Shown one piece after another: positions 9,150-17,326 of a stretch of 64,000 nucleotides of DNA. This DNA is from Planctomycetota bacterium (GTDB lineage Bacteria > Planctomycetota > Uabimicrobiia > Uabimicrobiales > Uabimicrobiaceae). The translations under genes and the position numbers were made by a program. The stretch spans positions 29,280 through 93,279 of the forward strand of contig JAJDCR010000153.1 in assembly GCA_029260735.1 (NCBI GenBank). The letters run 5' to 3'. The notes beneath the pieces are model-generated. The model saw only the letters and a program-made list of their open reading frames with translations. It made no database searches and was not told the DNA's origin. Within the stretch, counting starts at the first letter, position 1. Each line of letters starts with the position of its first letter.

Positions 9150-11492
9150 CTACTCAAAATAGCCGTAGCCTGGGTAGAGGAGTTCCGTTCCTGTTATTTT
9201 ACCTAGCCCTTCGCTATACATTCTCATGGCCTCGACAACTCCAGGTAAAACAGGGTGATTGCCACTGGAATTGATCGGAAAAAGAGCTTTCCACTTATTG
9301 TAGGTTCCTAAGTGAATGTTGAAAGAAGAGAGTTGTTCATAAAGCCCCGTTAGTCTCTGAGTAAAGGCGAGAACCCCAGAGGAAGTAAAATAGGAGCCTA
9401 GGGGAAGAGCGTTGAGAGCTTCCCTAAACTCTGAGCTACTTTGGCAGCGAGTAATTTGCTCAGATAGATTTTCTTTGTAAGATTTGGCTCGGACAATAGT
9501 TGCTTGTGCTCTTAGGTCAACAAAACCATTATTTGTAACTAACCAATCCCAAAGATCTTGTTGGGCTAAAGAATGTTCTTGAGATATTTTCTCGATATGC
9601 TCATAAAAAGTGTTCGTGTGAGATATGACTAAGTCTGCTGGAGCTACATAAGGCCCGACAAGAATTTTCTCTTGTCCTTCTTGGTCTCGGTAAATAATGG
9701 GAGTACCAAGAGAAGTGATTGTGTTAATAGTCTTTTTTACGGCATTGAGGAGTTCGCAGAAGAAAGTTTCGACAAAACCTTTTTGCAGACTTAGATCTGT
9801 TTTGTAGCCTACAAAATTGGCCATTTCTTGGGGAGTGCTAATAGAAAGAAGCTTGGTAAATTTTTTTTCGATGTCTTGAGAATTATAATCAATGATGTCT
9901 TCTAGGAGTAGGGGCTGAGAATTTTTGTCAACAAATTCCATGACTTCTTCTACTCTGTACTTACAAGTAACTTCTGCGATTCTTCCTAAATCAAGAGTTC
10001 CAAGACGGTGAAGAAGAGTGTACAATCCTGTTGTATGTAATTCTGCCTGGTGTTTAGAGGAACCTAAATCTTGGAAGGCTTTTGCTGTAAAACCAGAAAG
10101 TTGGTAACGAGTGAACTGAGCGTTATTTCCAAGGAGTGCAAAAATTAAGATGGAATTATCAGACTCTTCTCGATAGCAAATACCATGTTGATCAAACCAA
10201 GGTCTTTGTAAATCATCACCAAAGAGAGCGTTGAAGGCCAATATGTGAGCAAGTTCTTCTTGCATGGAAACTTTCATATTGAGATACAAAGCCCAAGTGT
10301 TATCGATGGAAAAGAAACCATTTTCTCCACTTTCCAAAGCAAAATTAACGTTGAGTGGTCCAGTGCTCTCAAAAGAATTTTTTTGGTTTTTGTCACTCGC
10401 TTGTAAACTTAGCTGAAAAGAAGGAAAAACTTGGTTAGAGGGAGAAGCTGACTGAAGAAGGCTGGGAGAAATAGGCAAGTTGTCTTTTTCTTGAGCTTGC
10501 GAAAAAGCAATGCGAACATTGTTACTCATGGGAAGTTGGCGGAAAGCACTGATATTATTTATTCCTACGGCAGCGGCAGTAATGAGTGTTTTCAGTCCTA
10601 GTTTGGAGTATGTTTCTGTTAAGGCGTTGGCGTAAAATTGTTTCTCTTTCAAGAGTTCGCCTAAAGAACTGTGGGCATAACCAAGGTGAATAACAGGATT
10701 TCCATTTACAATAGTAAACATTCCCCCGACAGAAGTGGTATGAGCGATTAAAACCTCCTGGGCATAAAACTTCTTAATGTTTCCCAAGCCTTGGGCAACC
10801 GCTTCGAGGATTTTTGCTTTGATACTTCGCTCTACCTTGCGATTTGTATCTCTTTCTATTCCTAATTGATCCAAAATTTTATCAATAGCATTCATATGAT
10901 AAGCAGCTACACTGGGAATGGGGATGCCAGAGAGAACGCCACAAAAACGAAAATCGTCGGAAAGGTTTTTGCGCTTTTTATATTGGAATAAAAACTCCTC
11001 AAAAGGAGAACTAATATCAAAAATAGCCTTTTGTAAAAGATTGAGGTTTTCTTCTCTGGAAACTTCTGGGCGGATGACTGTTTCTAAGCCTTGTTTGAAA
11101 ACAGGCCTAGCATCAAATTCACAAAGTTCTAGTTGGATTCCACTCTCTCGCTTCAGTATAATGAGATCTTTACCGTTAGAGAGAGAGTCCGTTTCACGAG
11201 TGAAAGTGTCTTTTCCTTTTTTCTGGAAGGCCTGAGTTAGTTTCTCCATAAAATAGGCAATGTCATTAGGCCCTTTTCCTGTGGCAATAATATGGACAGT
11301 AGAAGCCTCTTTTTTTCCGATCGAAAGCATTTTTTCATAGAGTTCGATCATTTCGATGACAATTTGCCCCCCTATGGCCCCCGTTCCTCCAAAGATAACT
11401 TGAGATTGCTCTAAGGTAGCTTCTTCTTGTGCTCCTTTTTTTAGCTTAGCCATTAAGGATTCGTTCTTAAAGCGAATAAAGTTGATACTCAC
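9150..11492 (-). CDS. Large protein with N-terminal Rossmann-like nucleotide-binding motif, function unknown
   Basis: I do not recognise this 780-residue protein as a known enzyme. Residues about 31-50 read VIFGGTGAIGGQIVIEM, a GxxGxxG dinucleotide-binding motif of NAD(P)-dependent short-chain dehydrogenase or epimerase type, followed by a beta-strand HIIATGKG. A second recognisable patch is VLIAHTTSVGGMFTIVNGNPVIHLGYAHSS (about 246-275), strand-rich and Gly-rich. No signal peptide or membrane segment is seen, so it is cytoplasmic. The start is GTG, six bases after GGAG. It is convergent with the HtrA-like gene and divergent from the true HtrA gene, and appears to be a single-gene unit. Confidence 0.6.
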   Translation of the reverse strand: MSINFIRFKNESLMAKLKKGAQEEATLEQSQVIFGGTGAIGGQIVIEMIELYEKMLSIGKKEASTVHIIATGKGPNDIAYFMEKLTQAFQKKGKDTFTRETDSLSNGKDLIILKRESGIQLELCEFDARPVFKQGLETVIRPEVSREENLNLLQKAIFDISSPFEEFLFQYKKRKNLSDDFRFCGVLSGIPIPSVAAYHMNAIDKILDQLGIERDTNRKVERSIKAKILEAVAQGLGNIKKFYAQEVLIAHTTSVGGMFTIVNGNPVIHLGYAHSSLGELLKEKQFYANALTETYSKLGLKTLITAAAVGINNISAFRQLPMSNNVRIAFSQAQEKDNLPISPSLLQSASPSNQVFPSFQLSLQASDKNQKNSFESTGPLNVNFALESGENGFFSIDNTWALYLNMKVSMQEELAHILAFNALFGDDLQRPWFDQHGICYREESDNSILIFALLGNNAQFTRYQLSGFTAKAFQDLGSSKHQAELHTTGLYTLLHRLGTLDLGRIAEVTCKYRVEEVMEFVDKNSQPLLLEDIIDYNSQDIEKKFTKLLSISTPQEMANFVGYKTDLSLQKGFVETFFCELLNAVKKTINTITSLGTPIIYRDQEGQEKILVGPYVAPADLVISHTNTFYEHIEKISQEHSLAQQDLWDWLVTNNGFVDLRAQATIVRAKSYKENLSEQITRCQSSSEFREALNALPLGSYFTSSGVLAFTQRLTGLYEQLSSFNIHLGTYNKWKALFPINSSGNHPVLPGVVEAMRMYSEGLGKITGTELLYPGYGYFE

Positions 11493-11679
11493 AGATATCT
11501 CCTCTCAGCACAGTTGTCTATCGAATATGCTTTTAACTGACTTTTGTAAAATGGCTATAATATAACAAATGCTCTCGAAGGACAAGCCTCTTTAAGAAAA
11601 GCCAGACTGGTTTCATTCTTTTTTTCTTGGTTTTTTTGATTTTGAAAAAAATTCTTTAAATTTTAAAATTTTTAACAAT

Positions 11680-11693
11680 GGAGAAATCAAATA
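11680..11693 (+). promoter_or_regulatory. Ribosome binding site before a possible ATA start
   Basis: A GGAG (11680-11683) lies seven bases before an in-frame ATA codon (11691), while the first ATG of the frame (11724) has no Shine-Dalgarno sequence. Starting near 11691 would add about 11 residues and complete a signal peptide (charged n-region with Lys, hydrophobic core, IKA cleavage site). The same GGAG overlaps a nine-codon ATG frame (11678-11707). Confidence 0.35.
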
Positions 11694-11723
11694 CATCTCA
11701 TTATTAAGTTTTATCTGTTTACC

Positions 11724-12641
11724 ATGCTTATACTTCTGAGCTCCCATATCAAAGCAGACCCTACTCTCAAAGCTGCTCTTGAAATGCAGAAAAAAATGCA
11801 AAAAGTGGCTCAAAATAGCATACCTAAGTGTGTTCTTGTCGGAGGAGGAACAGGGTTTTTTATCTCTCCGAGAGATATTCTTACAAACGAGCATATTGTA
11901 CGAGGTAATGATGAGTGGGAGGTTTCTGTCTATTCGGGAGAAATATTAGAAGGACGAGTGATTGGTCGAGATACTCAGGGAGATTTAGCTCTTTTACGGG
12001 TAGAATCTTCTGTGGCTTTTTCTTACTTTTCTTTGGGCGATTCTGATCGACTTAGGGCCGGAGAGTGGGTTATGGCGATAGGAAATGCTTTTCTTTTGGC
12101 AAAAGAGGTTTCATCTATGGCTGTGTCTCTGGGGATAGTTAGTGCAACGAATCGGAACCAAGAAAGATACCACAATCTTATTCAGACAGATGTAGCTTTG
12201 AATCCTGGTAATTCGGGAGGACCATTAGTTAATCTTAAAGGAGAGTTGGTCGGACTGAATAGTTTAATTGCTTCTCGTTTTCAAGATCGGCAAAATTCAG
12301 GTGTGGGCTATGCTATTTCCTCTAGGCAAATACAAAACTTTCTTCCTTTATTGCAAAAACAAAGAGGAAAAAGGAAGATTTTCCATGGCACTATCTCAGG
12401 GGCGAAGTTTTTGGATTTAGAGAACAAAGAGGGAGTTCTTGTGGAGAAAACTTCTCTTTTTCAAAAAAAATTACAGCCTGGAGATATTATTTGGGAGATA
12501 GACGGATTTTCCGTTTATAATATGAAACAACTTCAGGGAAGACTTTGGCTTTACCCTGCCTTCTGCGAAGTACACTGCAAAATCCTTCGCGGAGACAAGA
12601 AAAAAGAAGTCACCCTAAAGTTAGTTCCCTTTTATAATTAG
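11724..12641 (+). CDS. HtrA/DegP-family secreted serine protease with PDZ domain
   Basis: This is a trypsin-like protease (S1C) with an intact triad: His57 in ILTNEHIV, Asp87 in GDLALL and Ser164 in NPGNSGGPL. A single C-terminal PDZ-like domain (about residues 215-300, GVLVEKTSLFQKKLQPGDII) follows. In this family the protein degrades or refolds damaged envelope proteins. The N-terminus as called is a truncated-looking signal peptide (MLILLSSHIKA), and the real start may lie upstream at a non-ATG codon. It ends 14 bases from the convergent zinc-ribbon gene. The paired presence of an active HtrA and an inactive-looking relative nearby suggests a regulatory pair, which is inference. Confidence 0.88.
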   Translation: MLILLSSHIKADPTLKAALEMQKKMQKVAQNSIPKCVLVGGGTGFFISPRDILTNEHIVRGNDEWEVSVYSGEILEGRVIGRDTQGDLALLRVESSVAFSYFSLGDSDRLRAGEWVMAIGNAFLLAKEVSSMAVSLGIVSATNRNQERYHNLIQTDVALNPGNSGGPLVNLKGELVGLNSLIASRFQDRQNSGVGYAISSRQIQNFLPLLQKQRGKRKIFHGTISGAKFLDLENKEGVLVEKTSLFQKKLQPGDIIWEIDGFSVYNMKQLQGRLWLYPAFCEVHCKILRGDKKKEVTLKLVPFYN

Positions 12642-12655
12642 GACAACTAAGACTT

Positions 12656-13384
12656 TTAGTTTGATATTAGGCTATGAGTTGAATAAATCATGGCCCCGCA
12701 CCCTTCACAGTCGATGATTTTTTGGGCATAAACTTGAGATAAATCTTTGGCCATAAGCTGCATATGACAAGCCGTACAAGCTTCATCTTCTACGTGATAA
12801 AGAGCTTGTCCTCCCATTGCTGGAATTAGTCTTTCATAGCCATAATACATTCTAGGATGAGCTTCTTTGGCATCTTTTGCTTTACCTTGGCGTTTGCTAT
12901 CTAATGTTTTTTGTTCTTTGATAAGAGATTCTAGATCTGCTTCTATTTCTTTTTTCTCTTTGTTGAACTCTTTTTCTAAGGCAGCTACTTCCTCTTTAAA
13001 CGTTGCTTCTTCGCTAACGCTTGCTTCTATTTGGTTCATTATATCCAGAATCTCTTCTTCTGTGGTGCTAATGAGTTCTTTCTGGTTTTTGATTTCATCT
13101 GTTAGAGCACTGTATTCTTTATTGGTTTTGATGGTATTGAGTTGGCCTTGTTTTTTGTCGATATTACTTTGGATGGTTCCTAGGTTGCCCTCTTTTTCTC
13201 TTTGGCTGAGCTGTAGGCGTTTTATTTCTTCTTTCTTCTTTTCTAATTTTTCTTTGGCTTGCTGTACACTGGTGTATTGTTTGGAAAGAAGGCGAGGAAG
13301 TTTTTCTTGTTCTTGTTTGATACGATAAAGTTTTTTGTCCATTTTCTGGAGCTCTAAAAAAAGATCTAACATACTACTGTGCAT
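12656..13384 (-). CDS. Coiled-coil protein with C4 zinc ribbon
   Basis: This 242-residue protein has a long antiparallel coiled coil (about residues 5-165) and a C-terminal zinc ribbon formed by C203, C206, C226 and C229. That architecture is the zf-RING_7 (C4-type zinc ribbon) family found in many bacteria, including the chlamydial CdsZ. Proposed roles include nucleic-acid binding and secretion-associated functions, but there is no single agreed activity. It lies downstream of rpoD on the same strand after a terminator-like hairpin and a perfect palindrome, so it probably has its own promoter. Confidence 0.85.
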   Translation of the reverse strand: MHSSMLDLFLELQKMDKKLYRIKQEQEKLPRLLSKQYTSVQQAKEKLEKKKEEIKRLQLSQREKEGNLGTIQSNIDKKQGQLNTIKTNKEYSALTDEIKNQKELISTTEEEILDIMNQIEASVSEEATFKEEVAALEKEFNKEKKEIEADLESLIKEQKTLDSKRQGKAKDAKEAHPRMYYGYERLIPAMGGQALYHVEDEACTACHMQLMAKDLSQVYAQKIIDCEGCGAMIYSTHSLISN

Positions 13385-13482
13385 AAGGATTAGCCTTTTT
13401 GTAAAAGTTTAGCGAAGAAAGATAATCTATTGGAATTCCCTATCCCATGAAAACACACTCTTATAGACTTCCTCTTAAATTC

Positions 13483-13502
13483 TTTTGGGAAGCTTCCCAA
13501 AA
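13483..13502. repeat. Perfect 20-bp palindrome upstream of zinc-ribbon gene
   Basis: The sequence ttttgggaagcttcccaaaa reads the same on both strands with no spacer. It lies about 100 bases before the zinc-ribbon start and just after the rpoD terminator. A spacer-free palindrome suits a dimeric regulator's operator better than a terminator. Confidence 0.5.
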
Positions 13503-13507
13503 AAGAA

Positions 13508-13546
13508 AACTCCGAAAAAACTTCTTTATGAAATTTTTTCGGAGTT
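13508..13546 (-). terminator. rpoD terminator
   Basis: Thirteen-base perfect arms (aactccgaaaaaa / ttttttcggagtt) surround a 13-base loop, starting nine bases past the rpoD stop. Read on the minus strand the stem is followed by a T-rich run, as expected for an intrinsic terminator. Confidence 0.85.
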
Positions 13547-13554
13547 TTTTTTAG

Positions 13555-15174
13555 CTAGTCAACATCTAAAAAACCTTCTAGTTTTCTAGATCGAACTGGG
13601 TGCTGTAGTTTTCGAACAGCTTTGGCTTCAATCTGGCGAACTCTTTCCCTCGTTACATTGAAGAGTTTACCAACCTCTTCCAATGTATAGGTATAGCCAT
13701 CTCCAATGCCATATCTGAGTTTGATAATTTCTCTCTCTCGATAAGTTAGAGTTTGGAGAACGTTCTCTATTTTGTCCTTCAACATTTCGTGAGTGGCTGC
13801 TGTCACCGGAGATTCTGCGCCTTCATCTTCGATAAAGTCACCGAAGTAGGAATCATCGCTTTCTCCGATGGGACGATCCAAAGATATAGGTAGTTTAGCT
13901 ATTTTCATCACTCTCTTCGTTTCATCGATAGAGATACCTGTTTCTTTGGAAAGTTCTTCGATGGTGGGTTCGCGTCCCTTCTTTTGAATTAATTTCTTGG
14001 AAACGTTGCGGAGTTTACTCATCGTTTCAATCATATGTACAGGGATTCGAATAGTTCGCGCTTGCTCTGCGATAGAGCGAGTTATTGCTTGACGAATCCA
14101 CCAAGTGGCATAAGTCGAAAACTTGAAGCCACGTCGATACTCATATTTCTCAACGGCTTTCATTAAACCGGTGTTGCCTTCTTGGATTAAATCTAAGAAG
14201 GATAAGCCTCGATTACGATATTTTTTAGCAATAGAAACGACCAAACGTAAGTTTCCGCTAGAGAGTTTTCGCTTGGCTCCTTCATACTCTTCGTACCGCT
14301 TTTCGATTTGCTCTACCCGACGTTTTAGCTTCTCTGGACTTTCTCTGGTTTTGAGAAGTAGCTCATGTAGTTCTTTTTCTAGTTTTTTGATGCGAGAGGT
14401 TTTAGAAGACTTATCTCTTATTTCATCTAACTCTCGTAAACAGTTTTGTACCTTTCGGGACAATTTTTGCAATTCTTGCATCATCGGTCGAATTTTCTTA
14501 GTCTGTAAACCGAGTTCTTCCAGAAGAAGAACTCCGCTTTTGCGACGGCCTCGAATTTTTTTCGCTAAGATCGCTCGATTGTCGTGTCCCACTTTGGTTT
14601 TCAAATACTCTTCGAATTCTATTTTGTTGGAGCCGAGGACTTCTTCTAAAAGCTCGATACTTTCATTGAGCCGAATCTCCATTTCTGATTTTTTAATATC
14701 TAGTGCACTGTTACCTCTTAATGTTCGATCAAAGGCAAGCTCTCCGTTTTGCACATCAATCAAAGTTTTCAAGGCGACTTCCAAGGATACTTCAGATTCG
14801 AGAACTTTTTTGCGAAATCTTTTGCGAGTTAGTTCTATTTTTTTCGCTAATTTGATTTCGTCTTCTCTTGATAGAAGGGGGATTTCTCCCATTTGAGTAA
14901 GGTACATTCTGACAGGATCATCTATACGCTCGTTGAGATCTTCGGCAAATTCCTCATCAAGCAGATCCTCTGCTTCTCTGGGTTGTCCGATATGGTTGTT
15001 TTGAGGGTCCTCATCGATTAGCTCAATTCCATGTTCGTCTAGAGTCATCAAGATATTGTCTAGCTTTTCAGGATCTTCGTCTGGAAGAAGTTCATTGAAC
15101 TCTTCATAGGTGAGAAAACCTTTTTGCTTTCCTGTTTCCAAAGCTACTTTAAGTTCTACATCCAGCTTTTCCAT
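13555..15174 (-). CDS. rpoD: Primary sigma factor RpoD (sigma-70)
   Basis: This is the housekeeping sigma factor for promoter recognition by RNA polymerase. From the start used here the order is region 1.1 (LTYEEFNELLPDED), region 1.2 (DPVRMYLTQMGEIPLLSREDE), a long helical non-conserved region, region 2 (LSFLDLIQEGNTGLMKAVEKYEY and FKFSTYATWWIRQAITRSI), region 3, and region 4 with the helix-turn-helix TYTLEEVGKLFNVTRERVRQIE. The frame is open to 15282, giving 36 more residues, but region 1.1 naturally begins at the ATG at 15174, so that start is preferred; neither start has an ideally spaced ribosome site. It follows dnaG, as in the classical macromolecular synthesis operon. Confidence 0.95.
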   Translation of the reverse strand: MEKLDVELKVALETGKQKGFLTYEEFNELLPDEDPEKLDNILMTLDEHGIELIDEDPQNNHIGQPREAEDLLDEEFAEDLNERIDDPVRMYLTQMGEIPLLSREDEIKLAKKIELTRKRFRKKVLESEVSLEVALKTLIDVQNGELAFDRTLRGNSALDIKKSEMEIRLNESIELLEEVLGSNKIEFEEYLKTKVGHDNRAILAKKIRGRRKSGVLLLEELGLQTKKIRPMMQELQKLSRKVQNCLRELDEIRDKSSKTSRIKKLEKELHELLLKTRESPEKLKRRVEQIEKRYEEYEGAKRKLSSGNLRLVVSIAKKYRNRGLSFLDLIQEGNTGLMKAVEKYEYRRGFKFSTYATWWIRQAITRSIAEQARTIRIPVHMIETMSKLRNVSKKLIQKKGREPTIEELSKETGISIDETKRVMKIAKLPISLDRPIGESDDSYFGDFIEDEGAESPVTAATHEMLKDKIENVLQTLTYREREIIKLRYGIGDGYTYTLEEVGKLFNVTRERVRQIEAKAVRKLQHPVRSRKLEGFLDVD

Positions 15175-15321
15175 AGTTTTCTGACATATCCCCTGCCTCA
15201 AGACAGGCTTTTTTATAGTCAAATCTGTAAGAGACAAAATATGCCCACTCCTTTTTTTACTAGACATGAACAAGTGAGTCACTTTATCTTGTGCTCACCA
15301 AAGTTTAGTTTGACGCATTAG

Positions 15322-15345
15322 AAAAATGCTTTTTAAAGCATTTTT
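15322..15345 (-). terminator. dnaG terminator hairpin
   Basis: Perfect ten-base arms (aaaaatgctt / aagcattttt) enclose a four-base loop, 60-90 bases past the dnaG stop. A second hairpin with eight-base arms (gagatttc / gaaatctc, 15346-15373) is directly next to it. Together they would reduce read-through from dnaG into rpoD. Confidence 0.6.
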
Positions 15346-15408
15346 GAGATTTCTTGATTCCATTAGAAATCTCTACTTGATTAAAACCCTTCTTTGTTGA
15401 AATAGGTT

Positions 15409-17172
15409 CTACATTTTTTGTTGCTTTTTACCCTGTTCCCAATCCCAATAAGCATCTCGGGCCTCTTTAAGCGCTTGGCCTGGCGTTGTTGCTGGCCCCC
15501 TCTTTCTGATTTCGAGCAGCTTGTTTTTATATTTTCTTCTCTCAACCCCTTTAAATATAAAGCGTAAATTTTCTTCTTTTTTTTCTTCATCCATTCCTTC
15601 GCTAATAGAATCATCGCAAGCAATAGAAACTAATTCTTGGGCTAAGTTACTTTCTAAGCTGGAAGTCATATTCGCTATGTTTAAAGAATCTTTATTTTGA
15701 ATACGCTGCAAAATTAAATGGGCTAGATGAGCTAGTTGAGCATCACAAAAACTGCTAGGGGCATAGCGTGTAAATATCTCCTCTGCTCTTTTTGGGTCAT
15801 TTAGGGCTACCGAAAGGATAAATTTTTCTTCATTTCGGCATCTTTTTTCTTTGGAAATTTCCCAAGCTTTGTTTTGTTCTGGTCGTTTTGTTTTTTGTTG
15901 ATATTTTAAGTCTTTTGCTAATATTTCTGCCGGAAGCTGGAAATGTGTTGATATTTTTTTAACAAAAAGCCGTCTTGTGATTTCATCAGGAATTTCTGAG
16001 ATACTTTTTTTGAGTTCCTCTACAGCTTGGCGCTGAGAACTAACATCAGACAAATTATATTTTTTATTTAGCTGTCGGATACGGAAATCAAAAAAATCTT
16101 CTGCTTTTTCTACCAAAGATTGAAAAGCGTCTTTTCCTTTTTCGAGTAAAAAATCGTAAGGGTCTGATGAATCAGGAATAATGGCTATTTTAACAATGAT
16201 TCCTTGATTTAAAAAGAAGCTAATTGAGCGAGAAGCTGCTTTTAAACCAGCTTCGTCCCCATCAAAAATTAAAACAACCGAATTTGTGTATCTTCTTATT
16301 AAGGAAGTATGCTCTTTTCCTAAAGCTGTTCCTAAAGTGGCGACCGCTTGGCAAAACCCATATTGGTGAGCCATTAAAACATCGGTATAGCCTTCCATTA
16401 CCAGGAGAGGGCGATCTTCATTTATGTGGGAGCGAGCACTTTCAAAGCCATAGAGGATGTGTTTTTTTGAAAACACACTAGTTTCAGGGGAGTTAAGATA
16501 TTTCGGTTGATCTTCTTTGGATAAAACTCTGCCTCCAAAGGCAACAACCTTACCCCTGTGGTTTCGGATCGGAAACATTAATCGATTACGAAATTTATCG
16601 TATAGCTTTCCATTTTTTTCAGAAACTAGTCCTGCATCAACTAAGGTTTTTTCCGAAAACCCTTCCTTGACTGCTTCATTTAAAAAAGTATTCCAGCCAG
16701 AGGGAGCATAACCTAGGGAAAAAATATCTTTTGTTTCATTTGATATGTTTCGTGAACTTAGGTAGTTCCTAGTGCTTTCTCCAGCACTAGAAGCCAAGTA
16801 TTTTTGAAAAAATTGAGTGCTCCAATTAAGAGCCTCAAGAACTCCTCTGACCTTCTCTTCTTCCGGTCTTGAATACTCAGGCAAAGCAACATTATATTGA
16901 TTGGCTAAAGTTTCTACTGCTTCCGGAAAAGTAAGATTTTCCATTTCCATTAAAAAATGGAAAACATTGCCTCCCTTGCCACACCCAAAACATTTGAATA
17001 ATTGTTTTTCTGAATTTACCGTAAAAGAAGGAGTTTTTTCCATATGGAAGGGGCAAAGAGCTTTAAAGTTTTCTCCTAGCTTCTTCAGTGGTAAATGTTC
17101 GCTAATGACAGCAATTATATCAGCTGCATCACGTATTCTCTCTATAATATCTTCGGTGAAATGTTGGGCCAC
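15409..17172 (-). CDS. dnaG: DNA primase DnaG
   Basis: The primase makes RNA primers at the replication fork. The N-terminal CHC2 zinc finger is present (C40, H43, C61, C64). The catalytic core includes the TOPRIM motif LLVMEGYTDV with E260 and the acidic LIFDGDEAG (D304, D306). The C-terminal part is the helicase-binding region and is less conserved. The length, 587 residues, is normal. The start is a GTG eight bases after AAGG. It is followed by rpoD 235 bases downstream of its end. Confidence 0.96.
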   Translation of the reverse strand: MAQHFTEDIIERIRDAADIIAVISEHLPLKKLGENFKALCPFHMEKTPSFTVNSEKQLFKCFGCGKGGNVFHFLMEMENLTFPEAVETLANQYNVALPEYSRPEEEKVRGVLEALNWSTQFFQKYLASSAGESTRNYLSSRNISNETKDIFSLGYAPSGWNTFLNEAVKEGFSEKTLVDAGLVSEKNGKLYDKFRNRLMFPIRNHRGKVVAFGGRVLSKEDQPKYLNSPETSVFSKKHILYGFESARSHINEDRPLLVMEGYTDVLMAHQYGFCQAVATLGTALGKEHTSLIRRYTNSVVLIFDGDEAGLKAASRSISFFLNQGIIVKIAIIPDSSDPYDFLLEKGKDAFQSLVEKAEDFFDFRIRQLNKKYNLSDVSSQRQAVEELKKSISEIPDEITRRLFVKKISTHFQLPAEILAKDLKYQQKTKRPEQNKAWEISKEKRCRNEEKFILSVALNDPKRAEEIFTRYAPSSFCDAQLAHLAHLILQRIQNKDSLNIANMTSSLESNLAQELVSIACDDSISEGMDEEKKEENLRFIFKGVERRKYKNKLLEIRKRGPATTPGQALKEARDAYWDWEQGKKQQKM

Positions 17173-17326
17173 AATGCCAGCCTTAGTAAAAGTAAGCTTT
17201 TGTTTCTTAATAAAATATACACAACATGATTGAACAAAAGCAAAAAAATTTCTTAAATAATTTTAAAATTAATCGGAAAACTGCCAATTCTACTATATAA
17301 ATATAGGCTTGTCAATCTTTTGATAT

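Noticed and set aside
10918..11235. 105-residue plus-strand frame within the Rossmann-type gene
   Set aside because: Antisense shadow of a well-supported long gene with no start signal.
13552..17172. rpsU expected at the head of the dnaG-rpoD operon
   Set aside because: No rpsU-like small basic protein is found upstream of dnaG; only a 150-base gap is present.
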